Shown: positions 34,111 through 44,599 of the stretch, piece after piece
Layout of the letters: each line of letters starts with the position of its first letter
How positions within the stretch are numbered: the stretch's first letter is position 1
NCBI RefSeq assembly: GCF_036588685.1
Contig: NC_086382.1
Location: forward strand, 4,935,001-4,999,000
Length of the DNA: 64,000 bases
Source of the DNA: Mytilus trossulus
Lineage: Eukaryota > Mollusca > Bivalvia > Mytilida > Mytilidae
Reading direction: 5' to 3'
Translations under genes and position numbers: made by a program
Notes under the pieces: generated by a model
What the model was told of the DNA's origin: nothing
The model's input: only the letters and a program-made list of their open reading frames with translations
Databases searched by the model: none

Positions 34111-36857
34111 AATTATTTATTGGAATTGATATGTAGCTTGTGCTTATTTCACGCTCTGTGGATTGTATATCTAGTTCAGTATTTCTGAAAGAGCATTGTG
34201 TACAGGATAACCGGATTTTGACAAAAGTCGTATAACTTTTATTTATAAATTGTCACTATATATCCCCTAATCATGCTAATGATTTCCTTGGAGCGTGGTA
34301 TTGGTTTTTTTTCATAAAAAATCAACAAAGGATTCATATAATTTTATATGAGAGCAGGCTAAAACACATCGGGAGTACTAACTTGTAAAGGTTTTTGTAC
34401 GTTTCCACTCTCTTTCTATCCGTCCACATGAACATAAACAGACACAAAAACACACACACAACTGAGTAGTTTGTATATTGTAAAATAACTTGAAATTTAA
34501 TTCACCAGAAGTCAGAGGAGGCTTCTTTTATGAAGCTTCGTATATGATAATTGCAGACTTCTTACAAGACTCACTTCAAAACTGGCTTGTCAGATTTCCC
34601 CCCTTTTTTCAAAATTCTTGATCCGCACCTGATCGCAGAGCATTTCTTGAATGTTCCAGGGAAAGTTGATGGTATAATGAAAACATTTTTTTTTTTTTTT
34701 ACAAATTTAAGTATTTGCATCAAATCAAAATGTACAACAGTGACAGCAAAACAAACATACGGAGGCGGATTTAGACGGTGGCTGGGGGGAGGGGTATTAT
34801 ATTTATGGTTTATTTTTTCCAAGACAAATGAGTTGTGTAGTTCAGAATTGAACTCTAAGAGTATGATGTCAAATATATGCTGTCGGTTTGACGTAAAACG
34901 AGAATGCATCATCTCTGAAATAACATGTATGAATAAACCGGAATTACAAAAAATGGAATGGAAACATGAAAATACAATATTGGGTTAGTTGCTTCTAAAA
35001 AGCCAAAGGCACATGTATGTAGATAAAAGCGCATATTTTTTACTGTATATATACGCAAGTGAAGATTACAACAATAACATAAATATTTTCGATGAGTGAA
35101 GGTCATATTTTCTTTTCGGCTGGCTGATGATCAAATCCCATAAAACGATTAAGAAAAGGCAAACGTTGGATTAAAAATCGTTTTCAAGTTGATAGGAATT
35201 TGTATCAGCAATAACCAGTTTAATACATTAGCCCAACTTTTCAAAATTCCATGTCTACCGTAAAGTAACAAAAAGCTTATTTTATTAGAATATTTTGTGA
35301 TATTAGTCTCGAAGAGCAACTTCAAATGAAATTAAAACCAAAAAGGCGAATTAGAAACAAGATGAAGGCAGAATGTTGTGGATGGCCAACTGGTCTCAAT
35401 TTTGTCCGTGGGCCTTGGACTTGACTAGCTCGCTAGAAGACTGAGCAGAATACTTTGACCGCATATCTTGTAAACAAAGATCTGTACTGCCTGACATTTT
35501 GGCACCAAATGATTAAACAAAACAATATAAATAATATTGTGATATATTATTGCAGTGACTTAACATGTTTTTTTTCGTAAAATTGCATAAAAAAATCTGT
35601 GCTTTAAAGTCTTTCATACATGTTTATTTTTACCAAAGTTCAAAGGAAAGTTCGTGAATTTTTTTATTTATTGGTACATTGCCAATATTTTTCTATTCAT
35701 TTTTAAATTTTGCGTATTTAGAAGTCGTTTAAATATCCCATTCAATTTAAATATGTCGTTCAAGTTGTCAATTTTATCAGATTTTTCCTTAATGGGCCTC
35801 GACTAAATGCGGCATTGACATTGACCTTTGTGTCGACCGAGTTTAGTTGTTTACATGGATTTTTAGTGTAAATTTATCATGACCTGAATATTTGTAAAGT
35901 GATGTGTATTACCAATGCTTACACAGCAATAATTAAAGCTAACGTTTTCATGTGTGGGTTTGAGTTTACCTATCTGTTTAATATTAAATTGTCTTTGATA
36001 GATAATCACATTTTAGTTTAAAACGGTAAATAATTTTATTCTTTTAGTACAAAAAGGTTATTCGGTAAAGCGTCGGGGATGTGCACATGGTACATTAATT
36101 CCATATGTTATCATTATTCATCATGTTATTTTTTTGCCTCTTTCTTTTTCTACTCTTTAAACATGTAAATGAAAATAACATTTGATAAATCTGTTGCATC
36201 TAACGGTCTTAATATCTTTTCTATACGTTCCTCCATCACGAACACTCAAATTGATTTGAAATAAGTTGTGGATTATCTGCTGAATTTTTAATTTAGCACC
36301 AAAAAAAATGAAAAGTGCATTTTGTTAAGGCCAATATCAACTATCTAAGTTACAACTTTTTGATAGCGACTTTTTAAAAAAAGTAAGAACTCGAGTAAAG
36401 GTCTCATTCTTCCTTAAACTCCTTATTACTTTAGCATAGTCGTTCGTGCTAGACGGTGTCAATTATAGAAGGTCAGCTGCTCACAAGGAAGCTATTGAAT
36501 AAAGGATCCTTTATGTTAATGTCATTTGTTCAAAAGTTTTACGAAAATAAAATCAATAATGATTAAGTTGACCGATACATGAACTATTTGTGTAAATGAT
36601 GACCACAATCCAGTCTTCTGTTCCTAGGTTGTGACATACAACATAATATTACATCATCAAACTCATCAACAAAATGGTGCAACTATATCAGCGTAAGAAC
36701 TACTGACCTTTCCGAAACAGTTGAGTTTGCCACTCTTTGCCCTAAGAATTTGGTGTTGATTCTGCGTTTTATCTATCTATCTGTTTTGGAAATTATATAA
36801 CAGAGGTACTTACAAGATTTTCATATTTACATTCTGTTACATGTAAGGGTTAATTAG
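34111..36857. other. Gene-free stretch with repeat scraps
   Basis: At 34,613-34,630 and about 34,760-34,790 are two termini like those of the CAGG transposon at 58.0-59.0 kb (GATCCGCACCTG and GGAGGCGGATTTAG). At about 36,440-36,740 a heavily decayed piece keeps the CTGCTCACAAGGAAGCTATT phrase of the reverse-transcriptase relic at 16.2 kb. The 145-codon frame at 34,551 begins at TTG, runs through these repeats and is not accepted. Confidence 0.45.
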
Positions 36858-37646
36858 ATTGATTGATTATTGGTTGCTAAACGTCCAGTGGCAAATATTA
36901 AAATTTAGAATGGAAATGGGGAATGTGTCAAAGAGACAATAACCCGACCGTAGAAAAAAATAACAGCAGAAGGTCACCAACAGGTCTTCAATGTAGCGAG
37001 AAATTCCCGCACCCGGAGGCGTCCTTCAGCTGGCCCATAATAACAAATATATACTAGTTCAGTGATAATAAACGCCATACTAATTTCCAAATTGTACACA
37101 AGAAACTAAAATTAAAATAATACAAGACTAACAAAGGCTAGAGGCTCCTGACTTTGGACAGGCGCAAAAACGCGGCGGGGTTAAACATGTTTGTGAGATC
37201 TCAACCCTCCCCCTATACATCTAGCCAATGTAGAAAAGTAAACGCATAACAATTCGCACATTAAAATTCAGTTCAAGAGAAGTCCGAGTCTGATGTCAGA
37301 AGAAGAAACCAAAGAAAATAAAGAAAATGACAATAATACATAAATAAAAACAGATTACAGCAGTTAACTGACATGCCAGCTCCAGACTTCAATTAAACTG
37401 ACTGAAAGATTATGATTACATCATATGAGCATCAGGCACAATTCTTCCCGTTAGGGGTTAAGTATCATACCAACATAAAATATATGAGAATAACATAACC
37501 CGTGTCATGCCAACAACTGGTTTTTGAATAAATGTGTTTAGTTCCGACGCAAAGACCTTATAAGTGAATCAATATTATCGTAACTATATCCCTTCTTAAT
37601 AAGTATATTCAAAGGTTTTATTAATGCATACATGTTCAGGACGAGT
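36858..37646 (+). repeat. Nested insertion: family A inside another repeat
   Basis: A mollusc repeat starting GATTGATTATTGGTTGCTAA and running to GTCCAGTGGCAAATATT (36,898) is interrupted by a family A copy (36,900-37,530) and seems to resume at ATGCATACATGTTCAGGACG (37,624). The host repeat is recognised from memory; the interruption is visible in the sequence. Confidence 0.55.
36900..37530 (+). repeat. Dispersed repeat family A, long copy
   Basis: Begins TTAGAATGGAAATGGGGAAT, includes CACCCGGAGGCGTCCTTCAG and CTCCCCCTATACATCTAGCC, and ends near GTGTCATGCCAACAACTGG. Reverse-complementary to 26,690-27,293. Confidence 0.75.
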
Positions 37647-37759
37647 AAGGATTAAATGATTTACATGTACCCATGGTTTTGGTCCCGCCTGCGAAAAAAT
37701 TATGCGAGACATATATATAAATATCTGGTGTCGTTAACTATTTGTAAAAAAACTTTGTA

Positions 37760-38390
37760 TTTCAGAAGGTACAAGCAAGACCTAGATGTTTCATATCTTA
37801 TTTTTGCAGATAATTTATGTTACGAAATTTACGTCTGTCTATTGTCCTTGACATTATTTTCTTAGCTCAGCGATTGCTTGAATTTTTTTGAATTTTGTGT
37901 TTTCATGTGAATTTCTCATTTGATATGAGTAATAGAATAACTGTGTTTGGTATACGGGCTCCTTGCAATGTTTACATGTCCACCAGACACGGTTCATCTG
38001 ACCTCGACCTCATTTCTTGGATCAGTGATCAAGGTTAAGTTGCCTTATTCGGTTCATTTCTCAAATACTATGAGTAGTAGGTCAAAAATATTTTATTTGG
38101 TGCATGCAATGATTGTAATTGGTAAATCTCAGTCTGGCAAGTTTCGTTTGACCTTGACCTCATTTCCATGGTTCATTGGTCAATGATAAGTTTTTGTTTT
38201 GTTTTTTAGTCTGCTTTCAAATTCTAATAGTAATTGGTCAGCTATATTTCGTGGATAGAATATCTGTTAGGTGTACACGTCTTTCTGGCAGGCATAATCT
38301 GACCTTGACTCCCATTTTCATGGTTTATTTTGTTTTTGGTCTGTTTTAAATTACTAAATTACATATTTCAACAAGCAAAGTTTTTTTTTG
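37760..38390 (+). repeat. Degenerate tandem repeat, ~150-bp period
   Basis: Four diverged units share a core like TGACCTTGACCTCATTT then CATGGTTCA. Cores are at about 37,848, 37,998, 38,147 and 38,301, spaced 149-154 bp. I recognise this as a repeat widespread in molluscs. A further ~250-bp part with the same phrases (TTTTTGTTTTGGTCTG, TACCTTGACTTCATTCT, GCGAGACATTTCAGCGTGCT) lies at 40,620-40,880, beyond segmental duplication III. Confidence 0.65.
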
Positions 38391-38574
38391 TTCCCACCTC
38401 CACGTTGTATCGTCTCCAATTTCATTTCTCTAAACAATTTAACCCTTTCCTTATGAGATGCTGTTTAACAGATATGATGTTGCTCTAATAAAACCAGTAA
38501 CTTAGAGAAAACAAGAGAGAATATATCAAGGGCCAATCAAATCTCACAAGTCAAAGCAAAACTGGCAGTATGAT

Positions 38575-38702
38575 CGGTCCTCATGGTTAAACTACATTTA
38601 TTTATGTATATTTCACACATACAAAATATGTTGTATTGTATATATTATCATCTCTGTAACTATGTTATTTAGTTAATGAGAATAAAGATCTATCTATCTA
38701 CC
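38575..38702 (+). mobile_element. Short retroelement tail insertion ending (ATCT)n
   Basis: A 128-bp piece ends GAGAATAAAGATCTATCTAT, the AATAAA-plus-microsatellite ending of a LINE or SINE 3' end. Segmental duplication III copy 2 reads straight through the site (at about 42,127), giving an empty-site comparison. The insert was probably 5'-truncated on arrival. Confidence 0.65.
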
Positions 38703-38819
38703 GAAAAGGAAAAAGACTTAAAGAAAAACAATCATCTACAGAAAACTATAAACAATACATGTAAAAGGTGGATTGAGCAATATCATCACCAATTAAATAA
38801 ACGGTGGGGAAATCATGGA

Positions 38820-39105
38820 AGTTTGCACCTGTCCTAAGTCAGGAATCTGATGTACAGTAGTTGTAGTTTGTTTGTGTAATGTATACGTGTTTCTTTTTTT
38901 GATGTTGTATAGATTAGAATGTTGGTTTTCCCGTTTGAATGGTTCTACACTAGTAATTTTTGGGGCCCTTTATAGCTTGTTGTTCGGTGTGAGCCGCTAA
39001 GGCTCCGTGTTGAAGGCCGTACCTTGACCTATGATGGTTTTCTTTTATAAATTGTTATTTGAGAGTTGTCTCATTGGCACTCATACCACATCTTCCTATA
39101 TCTAT
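38820..39105 (+). repeat. Family B variant in duplication III copy 1
   Basis: From CACCTGTCCTAAGTCAGGAA to TTGTCTCATTGGCACTCATA and a short (TATC) run. A variant subfamily: CTTGTTGTTCGGTGTGAGCC replaces the usual core. It is duplicated with its surroundings at 42,250-42,470, and a further piece is at 44,283-44,403. Confidence 0.6.
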
Positions 39106-40546
39106 CTATGAGCTTCATTCAGTATCTATACACACAATTCAGTATTCACGAAATAACGGTACCGCTGGTTAAGCAACAGCGATGACAATTTCAGATTTTT
39201 AGTATTTGAAATATTTGAATTATTTCAGTCATCCAAAAATTTACACACGTTTCCACGGGCTTGTGAGTTACTTAGGTTCTCATGTAGTGATGTTACAGTG
39301 GATTTGATTGATCACCAGCTAGAGTGTGACTTTGTAACACTATTTGTGTTTGTTTAGTTATCAGTCATATGTATACCAAATAAATTGAAATCATGCAAAT
39401 AAATGGTAATACGTTTTCTTTTGTGATACTGTCCAGTAAACAATATTTCAACAACTGATGCTAACAGCTTATATGTAGCCTTGATTTACATTAAAGGTTT
39501 GAATGCTGACATTTTTATACATCATGTTGGTGAATTATAGGTCAGCGACGCAGCACTATTTTGATGTCGCCTTTAATTGAGACTCACTTTTAATTCAATC
39601 ATCTTAACATTTCAATAACTGATAACTACTTTTGCACACTTAACTCATCTTACCACATGTCTATGAAAGGAAAAATTAAAAACAATGGAGTCATAAATCC
39701 GGTGATTCAGCTTTGTAGTTGCTTCCTTCTTGTTCATCCTCATTTAGATCCAATTTCAAGGTTGCACAGAAGCCTTTGATAGTGTGTAAACATATCAGAT
39801 TTATTTTTCAATATTGTTAATAAGATTTCAAATTAAAACGACATGCGGCGTCTCTTTGTCTGGAATTTAATGGTACATCTGACAACCGATGAAGCTTATT
39901 TTATTTTCAGGATCATAGTGTTGTTTAATTTTCAAACGAATAATTATTTCAGATGGTCTGTATCTTGAGCAACTTACCAATCTCTCTCAATTCGATTGGA
40001 CTTATGTTTTCTTAAACCATAGCATAGGATAGAGTTTATTCATCAAAATAGAAACTGAGGAGAGCACATATCGGTAGGACATAGACAATTATAATCTTCA
40101 ACCATTACATATGTAATGCAAATTGGACTAATAAAGAAAAAAACCGCATAGTATGTGTCTCAATTCATTTAATATTTTATGTTGATATTGAGTATCAAAT
40201 AAACAGGAGTCTTTTAGTAGTGTGTGCCTTGTGTATGGAGAAAAAAAATCTTTGTAAAATACACAGACAATACCCACAAACATGGACTTTGAATACCAGA
40301 AGAACAATGACATAACCCCAAGGTAAAATAGATGAAAAATTATCCAGATTGAAGAACTATTACAAAAAAGATGACATACAAAGAAAGATAACTCAATTAT
40401 GCAATATAGACAACCTCTGTGGCAAAGCAGAGATTGGACCGGGAATTTAGGCTACAGTAAAATGTATTCTTCTCCAAATCAGAACTATAGGGAAGATGTA
40501 TTGAGTGTATTATGTATTTAAAAAATTAAGAACCATGCTGTTGTCT

Positions 40547-40603
40547 GCTCTTTGGTCGGGTTGTTGTCTCTTTGACACATTCCCAATTTCCATTCTCAAT
40601 TTT
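40547..40603 (-). repeat. Dispersed repeat family A, reversed tip
   Basis: TCGGGTTGTTGTCTCTTTGA to CCATTCTCAATTTTATTGA, the reversed start of family A only. Confidence 0.6.
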
Positions 40604-41019
40604 ATTGAACAGAGTAAATATGAATCACTGGTCAATATTAAGTTTTTTGTTTTGGTCTGTTTTGAATTACTAAACTATCATAAGCAAAAGGGCTACTATA
40701 TGTGATGTTTTAATAATTGTCTGACAGGATTTATCTTAGTACCTTGACTTCATTCTAATAGATTAAAAAGAATGTTATGTTTCAGTGATACTTTTTGTAA
40801 AACCTTTATCTTTAAGACTATCTACATTAAATAAGTGGTCAGTAAAACAAGCGAGACATTTCAGCGTGCTGACTTCGTTATACAAAGTATTAGTAAAAAT
40901 ATAATTTCTTGGAAACAAAATATACGTTCATCAATCCATCAACGTTGAATACCTTATCTTATCTTACCTTAAAAATTTACTGTTTGCAATAGCATGAATT
41001 GTTCTATATAATAAGAATG

Positions 41020-41168
41020 TTCGTATCCCGGGCATAAAAACAATGCCGTATTTGGCGAAACTTTTTCAACTTTTGATCTTCAGTGCTGTCCAACTTTCGA
41101 TCTTTTATATCTGGGCGTCACTGTTGATTTTTGTGTGGACAAGGCGCGTTTTTGGCGTATTGAATTTT
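41020..41168 (+). repeat. Dispersed repeat family E
   Basis: ATCCCGGGCATAAAAACAAT to the core GGGCGTCACTGTTGATTTTT and GGCGCGTTTTTGGCGTATTG. Confidence 0.55.
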
Positions 41169-41299
41169 AAACCTGATGCTTTTTGTTATCTATTAATCAT
41201 GTTTTTCTTTGTCTAATATGTTCTCCTATTTATTTGTATTGTAGTCCTGTAATATTATGTTGTCATCTTAATGTTATATTTAACTTTGCCATTAAAGTT

Positions 41300-41717
41300 C
41301 GAGGTTTGGCATGCCACAAAACCAGGTTCAACCCACCACTTTTATTCCTCTTTAAAAGTGTCCTGTACCAAGTCAGGAAGATGGCCATTGTTATATTATT
41401 GTTCGTTTATGTGTGTGTTGAATTTTAACGTTGAGTCATTTGTGTTTTCTCTTATTTTTGAGATATTGAGATAAGACGTGGCACGGTACTTGTCTATCCC
41501 AAATTCATGTATTTGGTTTTCATGTTATATTTGTTATTCTCGTGGTGTTTTGTCTGATGCTTGGCCCGTTTCTGTGTGTTTAACGTTTCGGTGTTATGTC
41601 GTTGTTCTCTTATATTCAATGCGTTTCCCTCGGTTTTAGTTTGATACCCCGATTTTGTTTTTTGTCCATGGATTTATGAGTTTTGAACAGCGGTATACTA
41701 CTGTTGCCTTTATTTAT
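41300..41717 (+). repeat. Dispersed repeat family C, longest copy
   Basis: From GGTTTGGCATGCCACAAAAC through TGTCTGATGCTTGGCCCGTT and AATGCGTTTCCCTCGGTTTT to CAGCGGTATACTACTGTTGC. The overlapping 81- and 67-codon frames at 41,183-41,474 fall in the repeat and are not genes. Confidence 0.7.
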
Positions 41718-41749
41718 CACCAGATTTGTTACGTCACCAGATTTAACAC

Positions 41750-41930
41750 AAGTTACACGACGGGTTTCACTTGTAGAGTAGGAACCGATTACCTTAACGG
41801 AGCATGTTAACGCAGCTTAGTTACGCCACCGATTAAAAAAAAAGTTCGTGTGGATTGTCATATGTGTCTTGTGAAATTTCGTTTGTCCTTTGGTAAAGTG
41901 TTGTGTCTGTTTTTCTTTGATATTTTGTTT
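41750..41930 (+). repeat. Retroelement 3' tail, family F
   Basis: TTACACGACGGGTTTCACTT, AGTAGGAACCGATTACC, then TTCGTGTGGATTGTCATATG, parallel to the sequence after the reverse transcriptase at 16.76-16.95 kb. Confidence 0.5.
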
Positions 41931-41934
41931 TTTG

Positions 41935-43200
41935 TTCCCACCTCCATGTTGTATCGTCTTCCATTTCATTTTTTTTAAATATTTAAAACCTTTCCTAGTG
42001 AGATGCTGTTTAATAAGTTAGAGTGATATGATGTTACTCTAATAACTTTATCAATTTAGAGAAAATAAGAGAGAACATATCAAGAGCCAATAAAATCTCA
42101 CAAGTCAAAGCAAAACTAGCAGTATGATAAAAAAGGAAAAAGACTAAAAAAAAAACTATCCTTTACAGAAAATTATAAAGAATACATGTCAAAGATGGAT
42201 TGAGCAATAACATCATCAATTAAATAAACGGTGGGGAAATCATGCAAGACGGCACCTGTCCTAAGTCAGGAATCTGATGTACATTAGTTGTCGTTTGTTT
42301 ATGTAATTTATACGTGTTTCTCGGGTTTTTGTCGAGCCTGCAACTTTTGTTGCAGAAAGCCGTTTGGATGGTTTTACACTAGTAATTTTGAGGCTCTTTA
42401 TAGCTTCTTGTTCGGTGTGAGCAAAGGCTCCGTGTTGAAGATCGTACCTTGACCTATATATCCTTTTCACTGTTAACTCTTCTTACCACAGTGGCACTTA
42501 TGTCTATAAAAGAGGAAATTAAAAACAATGGAGTCATAAATCCGGTGATTCTGCTTTGTAGTTTCTTCCTTCTTGCTCATCCTCATTAGTTCCAATTTCA
42601 AGGTTGCACAGAAGCACAGAAGTCTTTGATATTATGTAAACATATCATTTTTTTTTTATATATATTGTTAATAAAATTTTAAATTAAAACGACATATGGC
42701 GTCTCTATGTCTGGAATTTAATGGTACATCTAACAATCGATAAAACTTATTTTATTTTTAGGATCATTATGTTGTTGTTTTATTTTCAAAGAATAATTAT
42801 CTCAGATAGTCTGCATGTTGAGGATCTGGGTTTGGACTTATATTTCTTTAAACTGTTAAACCTGGGACTTTATTATTGGTATTAGTATAATTGTCCTAGC
42901 TTAAACTATATCTATTTTACGGGTATCTTTTGTTAGACATGGACTTATGGATTACAAGTCTAAATAGTACAATGACATCATCTCATGATAAAAAAAAAGA
43001 AATATTAAAAATATTCCCGCTTGAAGAAATATGTTGTATCAAGATATTTAAATGAAAGAAAGGATAACATACCAAGAAGGATAACTCAATTTTGGAATAT
43101 GGACAACTAGGTACATCACAGTCGCAAGGCAGAGATTGGACCAAAATTAAAGGCTACAAAACGTGTGTATTTCAAATACAGACCAGTGACGATGTACCGG
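41935..43200. repeat. Segmental duplication III, copy 2
   Basis: Shorter partner of 38,385-40,500 (see that entry). It lacks the (ATCT)n insertion and about 600 bp of the middle. It contains one 42,333-42,363 copy of the GTCGAGCCTGCAAC hairpin motif that copy 1 lacks. Confidence 0.75.
42333..42363 (+). repeat. GTCGAGCCTGC hairpin motif, copy 1
   Basis: GTCGAGCCTGCAACTTTTGT with TGCAGAAAGCC following. The inner GCAAC/GTTGC pair forms a stem with a four-base loop. Other copies are at 51,472, 56,994 and (reversed) about 59,610-59,650. Confidence 0.6.
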
Positions 43201-43291
43201 GTGTAGCATGTATATTAAAATAATCAAAGGAAACACGTGAACAGATTAACTCTGATAGTTTTGGGAAATTTTGATCAAAAACCCTTAAAAA

Positions 43292-43575
43292 AGAAGATGT
43301 GGTATGATTGTTAATGAGACAACTCTCCACAAGAAACCAAAATGACACAGAAATAAAAAAAATATATATGTCTACGTACGGTCGACCTTAAACACTGAGC
43401 ATAGCCCATACTGCATAGTCAGCTATAACAAGCCCCGAAATGACAATGTAAAACAATTCAAACGAGAAAACTAACGGACTAATTTATGTACACAAAAATG
43501 AACGAAAAACACGAATATGTAACACATAAACAAACGACAACCACTGAATCACAGACTCCTGACTTGGAACAGGCA
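43292..43575 (-). repeat. Dispersed repeat family B, reversed, near full length
   Basis: Starts AAGATGTGGTATGATTGTTA and ends GACTCCTGACTTGGAACAGG. It includes the reversed core CATACTGCATAGTCAGCTAT. Confidence 0.7.
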
Positions 43576-44282
43576 CATACATACAGAAAATTTACACCTT
43601 CTCAGTGACCGAAGTTTCTCATCAAGGCTGAATTGGCCGCAATTTATACATTTCAATTTGCTGGAAAAAAAAAACCAGAACATGTATTTGTCTCTTATTT
43701 AATTTTTTGTATATTACATTGGAATCAGATTAAACCATCAGATTTATATGGTTTCAATTTGATAACTGCAAAAACCTCTCGGACACATTTTCATTTCTTT
43801 AAACTCCGATAACTGCAACGATAGACAAACAAAGGAAAATAACAGCGCTTATATTTCTACATCTCAAAATCACAATGTGGACTTCAACACGGATGGCCAA
43901 ACACTTCCATTCTACAATCAAATAAAACATAAGCTAAATATCAACAAGAAAGATTGAAAAAGATTAGGAAAACTGATATGTTCATAAAATATCAGCTTAA
44001 ATCAATCGCAAACTCCATTCGAACTTCAAAGAACACAAAACTTATTATAAATTATAGCTCAGCCTAAAAAAAAACCACACACAAACTCTCTGGAAGTTTG
44101 TAGCTGGCCTGTTACGAGACAAACTGTCTGCCCTTTTCAACATACCCTAATTTTCCAGTTTGAGTAAAGGTGGCCCGCCCTTGATGCCGGTCGACCACCT
44201 TTTTAGAACATATACATACACATTGCATTCGTTGGTTATTCTCGTCCTGAATATGAATGAAATATAATATATATGAATTTTT

Positions 44283-44403
44283 GGGGTTCGGTGTGTGACA
44301 ATGCTCCATGCTGAAGGCCGTTATTTGACCTATAATGGTTTACTTTTACAAATTGTGACTTGTATGGAGAGTTGTCTCATTGGCACTCATACCATATCTT
44401 CTT
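44283..44403 (+). repeat. Family B variant fragment
   Basis: GGTTCGGTGTGTGACAATGC to GTTGTCTCATTGGCACTCAT and a short ATCT run, just downstream of the intact TRIM gene. Confidence 0.55.
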
Positions 44404-44599
44404 ATATCTATAAAAAAAAATTAATAAACTGGCAAAATTCTCATGTTTTAAATTGTTCCTGCAAAAGCACCGAAATTAATTCATAATAATATTGAACGAA
44501 AACAGCACTTGGAAAACTTTAATAACCGACACAACTTAAGGGAAAAAATCTTTAATTGTGTGAAATTAACAATGTTCTAGTAATAATTATATGTGTAAC

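Larger units (their letters stand above)
38385..40500. repeat. Segmental duplication III, copy 1
   Basis: Matches 41,935-43,200 in order: TTGTTCCCACCTCCACGTTG, TCACAAGTCAAAGCAAAACT, GGTGGGGAAATCATG, CCTAAGTCAGGAATCTGATG, AATGGAGTCATAAATCCGGT, CAATTTCAAGGTTGCACAGA and GGCAAAGCAGAGATTGGACC. By eye the better blocks are about 85-90% alike. It carries two segments missing from copy 2 (38,575-38,702 and about 39,030-39,630). Confidence 0.75.

Noticed and set aside
34551..34988. 145-codon open frame and its opposite-strand 113-codon frame
   Set aside because: Begins at TTG and runs across transposon-end-like sequences and a T-run; composition fits repeat DNA, not protein.
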